Shown piece after piece: positions 56,345 through 64,000 of a DNA stretch of 64,000 bases. The notes below the pieces were generated by a model that had not been told where the DNA came from, made no database searches, and worked only from the letters and a program-made list of their open reading frames with translations. Origin of the DNA: Microbacterium fluvii (lineage in GTDB: Bacteria > Actinomycetota > Actinomycetes > Actinomycetales > Microbacteriaceae); NCBI RefSeq assembly GCF_025515205.1, contig NZ_JAOPFX010000001.1, positions 1,674,001-1,738,000 on the forward strand. Reading direction: 5' to 3'. Both the position numbers and the translations under genes were made by a program. Numbering within the stretch: the stretch's first letter is position 1; each line of letters starts with the position of its first letter.

Positions 56345-56350
56345 ATTCTA
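56345..56350 (-). promoter_or_regulatory. -10 element (TAGAAT) of leaderless mnmA
   Basis: Minus strand; start predicted at 56338, the A of the ATG. Confidence 0.6.
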
Positions 56351-56383
56351 CGGCGGGCGGATGCGGCAGGGCCCAGGCGACTG

Positions 56384-57556
56384 TCAGCGTCGGGCGTGGG
56401 CGGCTCGCGCCCGCGCCACCGCATCCGGCAGCGCCGCCACGAAGGCGTCGACGTCGGCCTGGGTCGAGGGGCGGCCGAGGGTGATCCGCAGCACGTGGCG
56501 GGCGTCGTCGTCGCTGCGGCCGAGGGCGAGCACGACATGGGAGGGCTCCGGCACCCCTGCCTGACAGGCGGAGCCGGTCGACACCGAGATGCCGGCCTGA
56601 TCCAGCAGGAACAGCAGCGTCTCTCCCGCCGCATCGTCGAACAGCAGGTGCGCGTTGCCCGGCAGCCGATCGTGAGGGTCGCCGAGCAGCGTCACACCGT
56701 CGACGGCCGCCCGCACCCCCGCCACGAGCCGGTCGCGCAGCGCCGCGAGGCGGGCCGCCTCCCCTTCGCGCTCCGCTTCGGCGAGCTCGGCCGCCACCGC
56801 GAAGGCGGCGGCTCCGGCGACGTCCTGCGTGCCGGCGCGCAGTCCCCGCTGCTGGCGCCCGCCGTGCAGCAGCGGGTCGGGGGTCGCACCGCGGGCCACC
56901 ACGAGCGCGCCGACGCCGGTGGGGCCGCCGATCTTGTGCGCCGAGACGCTGAGGGCCGCGAGCCCGGTCGCACCCCGCGCGTCGGCGCGCCAGCGCGAGA
57001 ACGCGACAGGCACGTGCCCGAAGGCGGCGACGGCGTCGAGGTGCAGCGGCACCCCCGCATCCGCGGCGAGCGCGGCGAGGGCGGCGGCGGCGTTGAGGGT
57101 GCCGACCTCGTTGTTGGCGACCAGCGCCGTGGCCACGGCGGCGCCTCCCAGCGCCGCACCGAACGTCTCATGGCCGATGCGCCCCACCGCATCGAGGGCG
57201 ACGGGGCGCACGGCGGCGCCCTCGTGGGCGGCGAGCCAGGCGACGGCGTCGATCGTGGCGTGGTGCTCTCCATCGGGCAGGACGACGGCATCCGCGCCGC
57301 GGGGGCGCGCCCACCACAGTCCCTTGAGGGCGAGGTTGACCGCCTCGGTGCCCCCCGAGGTGAAGACCACCTCGATGGGGTCGCATCCGAGCACCGCCGC
57401 GAGCCGCTCCCTCGCCTCTTCGAGAAGGCGGCGCGCGGCCTGACCCGCCCCGTGGATCGACGACGCGTTGCCGCCGACTCCGGCGGCCGCGAGCCACGCG
57501 TCGCGCGCCTCCGGCCGCAGCGGAGCGGTCGCGGCGTGATCGAGGTAGACGACCAT
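56384..57556 (-). CDS. Cysteine desulfurase (NifS/IscS-like)
   Basis: PLP enzyme of 390 residues moving sulfur from cysteine to acceptors. PLP Lys208 is in SAHKIGGP; the persulfide Cys331 is in STGSACQAG, a short loop of the class I type. Placed next to mnmA it probably supplies tRNA thiolation and perhaps Fe-S assembly. GGAGG precedes the ATG; TACAGT (57599-57594) is the likely -10, shared head-on with glgX. Confidence 0.95.
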   Translation of the reverse strand: MVVYLDHAATAPLRPEARDAWLAAAGVGGNASSIHGAGQAARRLLEEARERLAAVLGCDPIEVVFTSGGTEAVNLALKGLWWARPRGADAVVLPDGEHHATIDAVAWLAAHEGAAVRPVALDAVGRIGHETFGAALGGAAVATALVANNEVGTLNAAAALAALAADAGVPLHLDAVAAFGHVPVAFSRWRADARGATGLAALSVSAHKIGGPTGVGALVVARGATPDPLLHGGRQQRGLRAGTQDVAGAAAFAVAAELAEAEREGEAARLAALRDRLVAGVRAAVDGVTLLGDPHDRLPGNAHLLFDDAAGETLLFLLDQAGISVSTGSACQAGVPEPSHVVLALGRSDDDARHVLRITLGRPSTQADVDAFVAALPDAVARARAAHARR

Positions 57557-57592
57557 GGGAGCCTCCCTGCCGCACGGACCGCACGGCGTTAC

Positions 57593-57599
57593 TACTGTA
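57593..57599. promoter_or_regulatory. Symmetric bidirectional -10 heptamer TACTGTA
   Basis: Plus TACTGT leads to a leaderless glgX (ATG 57606); minus TACAGT leads to the desulfurase with a leader of about 30 nt. Confidence 0.6.
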
Positions 57600-57605
57600 G
57601 AACCC

Positions 57606-59687
57606 ATGGCTCAGCCCGATCCCGCGACGCCCATCGAGCCGAACCTGCTCTCGACCGATCTCGACCGGCTCGGCGTGACGCTGCACTCCGGCGGCGGAAC
57701 CCTCCGCGTGTGGTCGTCGGCTGCCACGTCGATGGAGCTCGTGCTGTTCGACGACGTCGACCTCGACTGGGCGGTCGACACGCTGCCGATGACGCGCGCC
57801 TCCGGCGACGTGTGGACCGTGACGACGCCGCTCCTGCGCCCGGGTGCCCGCTATGCCGTGCGCGTCGACGGCCCCAGCGGCGGCGGCGACGCCTTCAATC
57901 CGCAGACGCTGCTGCTCGACCCCTATGCGCGCGGCCTCATCAGCGGGGGCCTCGGCGACTGGCGCGCCGCGGTCATCGACGACGGCTTCGACTGGGGCGG
58001 TGTGGCCAAGCCCCGCATCCCGTGGGACCGCACGGTCGTCTACGAGGCGCACCTCAAGGGCCTCACCAAGCGCCATCCCGACATCCCGCCCGCCCTGCAC
58101 GGCACCTATGCCGGGCTGGCGCATCCCGCGATGATCGCGCACCTGCGGGGCCTCGGGGTGACCGCCGTCGAGCTGCTCCCGGTGCAGGCGTTCCTCAGCG
58201 AACCGCGCCTGCTGCAGCACGGTCTGGTCAACTACTGGGGCTACAACACGCTCGGCTTCTTCGCTCCGCACGCGCCGTACGCCACCGAGGCGGCCAGGCA
58301 CGAGGGGCCGGACGCCGTCCTGCGCGAGTTCAAGCAGATGGTCAAGGCTCTGCACGAGGCAGGGCTCGAGGTGATCCTCGACGTCGTCTACAACCACACC
58401 GCCGAGCTCGAGCTCGGCGGCCCTCGGCTGAGCTTGCGTGGCATCGACAACCGCGCGTACTACCGGCAGCATCCGGACGGCGCCTACATCGATGTGACCG
58501 GATGCGGCAACGCCGTGGACACCTCGACGGATGCGGCCGCGCGCCTCGTGCTCGATTCGCTGCGGTACTGGGCCGACGACCTCCAGGTCGACGGGTTCCG
58601 CTTCGACCTGGCGGTGACCCTCGGCAGAGACGCGACCCACAGCTTCACCCCAGAGCATCCGCTCCTGCAGGCGATCACGACCGATCCGGTGCTGTCGGGA
58701 TCGAAGATCATCGCCGAGCCGTGGGACGTCGGCATGGGCGGGTGGCAGACCGGCGCGTTCGGCCGAGGCTGGCACGAGTGGAACGACCGCTACCGCGACG
58801 GCGTGCGCAACTTCTGGCTCAGCGACATCGACTACGCCCGTCGCGCGGCGGTCTCGCCCGTCGGCGTCGGCGGGTTCGCGACGCGGCTCGCGGGCTCCTC
58901 GAACGTGTTCAGCCGCGAGCGGGGGCCGTTGGCGGGGGTCAACTTCGTGACCGCCCACGACGGGTTCACGCTGCACGACCTCGTCGCCTACGACGTCAAG
59001 CACAACATGGGCAACGGCGAGCAGAACCGCGACGGCACCGATACGAACCGCTCGTTCAACCACGGCGCGGAGGGCGCCACCGACGATCCGGCGATCCTCG
59101 CGACCCGCCGCCGCGCGATGCGCAATCTGCTGGGCACGCTCCTGCTGTCGGCCGGGGTGCCGATGATCACGGCGGGCGACGAGTTCGGCCGCTCGCAGCG
59201 CGGCAACAACAACGCCTACTGCCACGACTCCGCCCTCACGTGGCTCTCGTGGACGCACGCGCCGTGGCAGCGCGACCTGCACGCGCACGTGCGCCGGCTG
59301 CTGCAGCTGCGCCGCGACAACCCGGCCCTCCGGCCGAGCCGATTCGCCCACGAAGAGCTCGAGGTGCCCAACGCCTCGGTGATCGACTGGTACGACGAGC
59401 ACGGACGCACGATGTCGCAGCAGCAGTGGACGGACCCCTCCCACCGCACTCTGCAGTACGACGCCGAGGCGACCCCCGACGAAGAGGCGGCCAACCGCAT
59501 CCTCCTCATCGTGCACGGCAGCGAGACCCCCACCGAGGCGACGCTGCCGGTGGTGGAGGGCGTCACCCGCTACGTCTCGCTCTGGTCGAGCGTCGACGAC
59601 GTGCCCGACACCCGCGAGAGCGTGCACCTGCCGGGCGAGACCGTCGCGCTCCCCGGCACCTGCCTGCACCTGTTCCGGGCCGAGTGA
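57606..59687 (+). CDS. glgX: Glycogen debranching enzyme GlgX/TreX (isoamylase type)
   Basis: GH13 alpha-1,6-glucosidase of 693 residues. The N-terminal CBM48 domain (about 20-110) precedes the barrel; catalytic residues lie in VDGFRFDLAVTL (Asp), IIAEPWDVG (Glu) and VTAHDGFTLHD (Asp). It removes branches from glycogen or supplies maltooligosaccharides. ATG 57606 is supported by the TACTGT element; longer frames run into the divergent promoter. Confidence 0.95.
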   Translation: MAQPDPATPIEPNLLSTDLDRLGVTLHSGGGTLRVWSSAATSMELVLFDDVDLDWAVDTLPMTRASGDVWTVTTPLLRPGARYAVRVDGPSGGGDAFNPQTLLLDPYARGLISGGLGDWRAAVIDDGFDWGGVAKPRIPWDRTVVYEAHLKGLTKRHPDIPPALHGTYAGLAHPAMIAHLRGLGVTAVELLPVQAFLSEPRLLQHGLVNYWGYNTLGFFAPHAPYATEAARHEGPDAVLREFKQMVKALHEAGLEVILDVVYNHTAELELGGPRLSLRGIDNRAYYRQHPDGAYIDVTGCGNAVDTSTDAAARLVLDSLRYWADDLQVDGFRFDLAVTLGRDATHSFTPEHPLLQAITTDPVLSGSKIIAEPWDVGMGGWQTGAFGRGWHEWNDRYRDGVRNFWLSDIDYARRAAVSPVGVGGFATRLAGSSNVFSRERGPLAGVNFVTAHDGFTLHDLVAYDVKHNMGNGEQNRDGTDTNRSFNHGAEGATDDPAILATRRRAMRNLLGTLLLSAGVPMITAGDEFGRSQRGNNNAYCHDSALTWLSWTHAPWQRDLHAHVRRLLQLRRDNPALRPSRFAHEELEVPNASVIDWYDEHGRTMSQQQWTDPSHRTLQYDAEATPDEEAANRILLIVHGSETPTEATLPVVEGVTRYVSLWSSVDDVPDTRESVHLPGETVALPGTCLHLFRAE

Positions 59688-59704
59688 GCGGGGCGGCGAC
59701 GGCG

Positions 59705-59720
59705 CGGAGGGTGCCCTCCG
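59705..59720 (+). terminator. Small hairpin after glgX
   Basis: Seven-bp stem CGGAGGG/CCCTCCG with a two-base loop, just upstream of the glgE promoter. Weak. Confidence 0.35.
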
Positions 59721-59734
59721 AGCAGGTCGCGCGA

Positions 59735-59740
59735 TAGGTT
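59735..59740 (+). promoter_or_regulatory. -10 element (TAGGTT) of leaderless glgE
   Basis: Start predicted exactly at GTG 59747. Confidence 0.6.
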
Positions 59741-59746
59741 CGCATC

Positions 59747-61827
59747 GTGGCAACGACGACTCGCACCGATCCCGCCGCCCGCTGGCGCAGCGCCGACGCG
59801 ATCCCCCTCCGCCCCCTCGATGCACCGGCCTCGCCCGCCGGCACGCGCACGTCCCGCATCCCGCTGACGGCGCTGCATCCCGCCACTCCAGGCGACGTGT
59901 TCCCCCCGAAGGCGTATGCCGGCGAAGTCGTGCCGTTCCGTGCCACGGCGTTCCGCGAGGGCCACGACCGCATCGGGGTGCAGCTGCGGCTCACCTCCCC
60001 GTCCGGCGACGTCTCGCTGCACCGCCTGTCGCCCCTCGACGACGGCTTCGACCACTGGCAGAGCGAGGTCGCCCTCCTGGAGGAGGGATGCTGGAGCTTC
60101 CGGTTCGAGTCGTTCGCCGACGACTTCGCCACGTGGGAGCACGCCGCGGCGGTCAAGATCGCCGCGGGAGTCGATGCTCCCCTCATGCGCGAGATGGGGG
60201 CACTGCTGTTCGATCGGGCAGGCACCGAGAAGTCGCGCCCGATCGCGGAGCGCCGTGAGCTGGCCGCCGCCGCGGAGCGGCTGCGCGATCCCGCCGTCGA
60301 CGACGACGCCGCGCTGAGCGTGGTCGGGAGCCCCGCGATCGCCGCGTTCTTCCGCCGCCGCCCCGTGATGTCGCTCGCCTCGGCCGGAGCCGACCGCGTC
60401 ATCCGGGTCGAGCGCACCCGCGCGGGTGTCGGCGCGTGGTACGAGTTCTTCCCGCGCTCCGAGGGTGCCAGGCGCCTCCGAGACGGATCCATCAAGAGCG
60501 GCACCTTCCGCACCGCGATCAAGCGGCTGCCGGCAGTCGCCCAGATGGGCTTCGACGTGCTCTATCTGCCGCCCATCCACCCGATCGGCCGCATCAACCG
60601 CAAGGGACCCAACAACACGCTCGACGCCGGCCCGGCCGACCCGGGGTCGCCGTGGGCCATCGGCGCCGCCGAGGGCGGGCACGACACCGTGCACCCCGAC
60701 CTCGGCACCCTCGCCGACTTCCGCGCGTTCGTTCGCGCCGCCGCCGCCGAAGGCATCGAGATCGCCCTCGACTTCGCCCTGCAGGCAGCCCCCGACCACC
60801 CGTGGGTGGCACAGCATCCGGAGTGGTTCACGACGCTTCCCGACGGCACCATCGCCTTCGCCGAGAACCCGCCGAAGAAGTATCAGGACATCTATCCGAT
60901 CAACTTCGACAACGACCCGGAGGGCATCAGGACCGAGGCGCTGCGGATCCTCGAGCACTGGATCGCACAGGGCGTGCGCATCTTCCGTGTCGACAACCCG
61001 CACACCAAGCCCCTGCAGTTCTGGGAGTGGCTGATCGCGGCGGTGACCGCCGCGCACCCGGAGGTCGTCTTCCTCGCCGAGGCCTTCACGCGCCCCGCGC
61101 CGATGCAGGGCCTGGCGATGGCCGGATTCCAGCAGAGCTACTCCTATTTCACGTGGCGCAACACGAAGGAGGAGCTCGAGGAGTTCCTCACCTCGGTGTC
61201 CACCGAGACCGCCGACTTCATGCGGCCCAACCTGTTCGTGAACACCCCCGACATCCTCACCGAGTACCTGCAGTACGGAGGGCGCGCCGCCTACCGCATC
61301 CGCGCCGCCGTCGCCGCCACGGCCGCGCCGTCGTACGGCGTGTACGCCGGCTACGAGCTCTACGAGAACGTCGCGCGCCCGGGCGCCGAAGAGAACATCG
61401 ACAACGAGAAGTACGAATACAAGCTGCGTGACTGGGCGGGCGCCCTCGCCCGCGGGGACTCGCTGGCCCCCTACCTCACCCGCCTCAACGAGATCCGTCG
61501 CGCCCACCCCGCACTCGGGCAGCTGCGCAACTTCTCGGCGCACTGGAGCGATGACGACGCCATCCTGGTGTACTCCAAGCACCTCGACGCCGCGGTGTCG
61601 CAGACCGGTCGCGCCGACACGATCATCGTGGTCGCCAACGTCGACCCGCACTCGGTGCGCCAGACGATGGTGCACCTCGACACCCGCATCTGGGGCGTCA
61701 CGCCGGGCGACCCGTTCGAGGTGCACGAGCTCGTCACCGACCAGCACTGGACCTGGTCGGATCACAACTTCGTCCGGCTCGACGCGTTCAGCGAGCCGGT
61801 GCACATCCTCCACGTGAAGGGCACCCG

Positions 61828-61831
<4 letters not shown>
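59747..61831 (+). CDS. glgE: Alpha-1,4-glucan:maltose-1-phosphate maltosyltransferase
   Basis: GH13_3 enzyme of 694 residues extending alpha-glucans with maltose-1-phosphate. Diagnostic segments: [18 protein letters not shown], the nucleophile Asp in [11 protein letters not shown], acid Glu in [10 protein letters not shown] and the C-terminal [12 protein letters not shown]. The N-terminal dimer domain is intact. First gene of glgE-glgB; its stop overlaps the glgB ATG. Confidence 0.97.
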
Positions 61832-63978
<2,147 letters not shown>

Positions 63979-64000
63979 CGAGATCAGAACAGGAGCGAGG

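Noticed and set aside
55415..59737. Very long plus-strand open frame of about 1440 codons
   Set aside because: It runs antisense to mnmA and the desulfurase and out of frame through glgX. Composition is Arg/Gly/Ala-rich shadow sequence typical of high-GC DNA.
57168..59825. Minus-strand open frame opposite glgX
   Set aside because: Mirror of glgX codons; no start signal and shadow composition.

Overview
The window is high-GC actinobacterial chromosome. Family content and gene style (PhoP-type boxes, GlgE pathway, adjacent clpP1/clpP2, GatCAB, a NAD-dependent ligase with an actinobacterial-style insert, many leaderless starts) point to Microbacteriaceae, most likely a Microbacterium. It is almost fully coding and looks like core chromosome. 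I see no prophage, transposase, CRISPR array or plasmid gene. The only hints of mobility are a partial copy of a tRNA-Gly 3' end and a few intergenic palindromic repeats.

Layout. 1-3.4 kb: end of valS, a small unknown gene, an MFS exporter. 3.4-6.2 kb: an ArsR-type regulator divergent from an M3 oligopeptidase, with palindromic operators between them. 6.2-10.6 kb: proteostasis block tig-clpP1-clpP2-clpX (minus strand). 10.6-11.6 kb: tRNA-Pro, tRNA-Gly, a tRNA-end relic and two 57-bp palindromic repeats. 11.5-13 kb: small A1S_2505-like protein, gamma-carbonic-anhydrase-fold protein, Dps. 13-16.9 kb: amidohydrolase, PaiB-like flavoprotein, Nei-type glycosylase, rpiB. 16.9-18.9 kb: ArsR regulator with a SulP permease. 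18.9-29.3 kb: an unusual phosphate-uptake locus. 29.5-37.8 kb: pepN, mscS, trHb, FAD dehydrogenase, an intergenic repeat mosaic, two thioesterases. 37.8-43.5 kb: ettA, lipoprotein, ssb paralogue, MocR/YczE pair. 43.5-46.5 kb: tRNA-Arg, orn, tRNA-His, zincin, clpS, DUF2017. 46.5-55.2 kb: dinB, gatCAB, acyl-CoA ligase, ligA. 55.2-57.6 kb: mnmA and a cysteine desulfurase. 57.6-64 kb: glycogen/alpha-glucan block glgX, glgE, glgB.

The most unusual region is 18.9-29.3 kb. It encodes ordinary PstC, PstA and PstB, but has three exported binding-type proteins instead of one lipoprotein PstS. Two carry C-terminal membrane anchors and the third has two Ig-like domains. A membrane-bound sortase-fold protein sits with them whose catalytic His and Cys positions read Arg and Ala. 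PhoP-box-like repeats lie before pstC and before the Ig-like gene. I read this as a phosphate-starvation surface system with a non-enzymatic sortase-like component; function is inferred.

A second window-wide theme is transcription start architecture. At least sixteen start codons lie 6-7 nt after a TANNNT hexamer, as expected for leaderless mRNAs. In two places (36358-36364 and 57593-57599) one TANNNTA heptamer supplies overlapping -10 elements to divergent genes.
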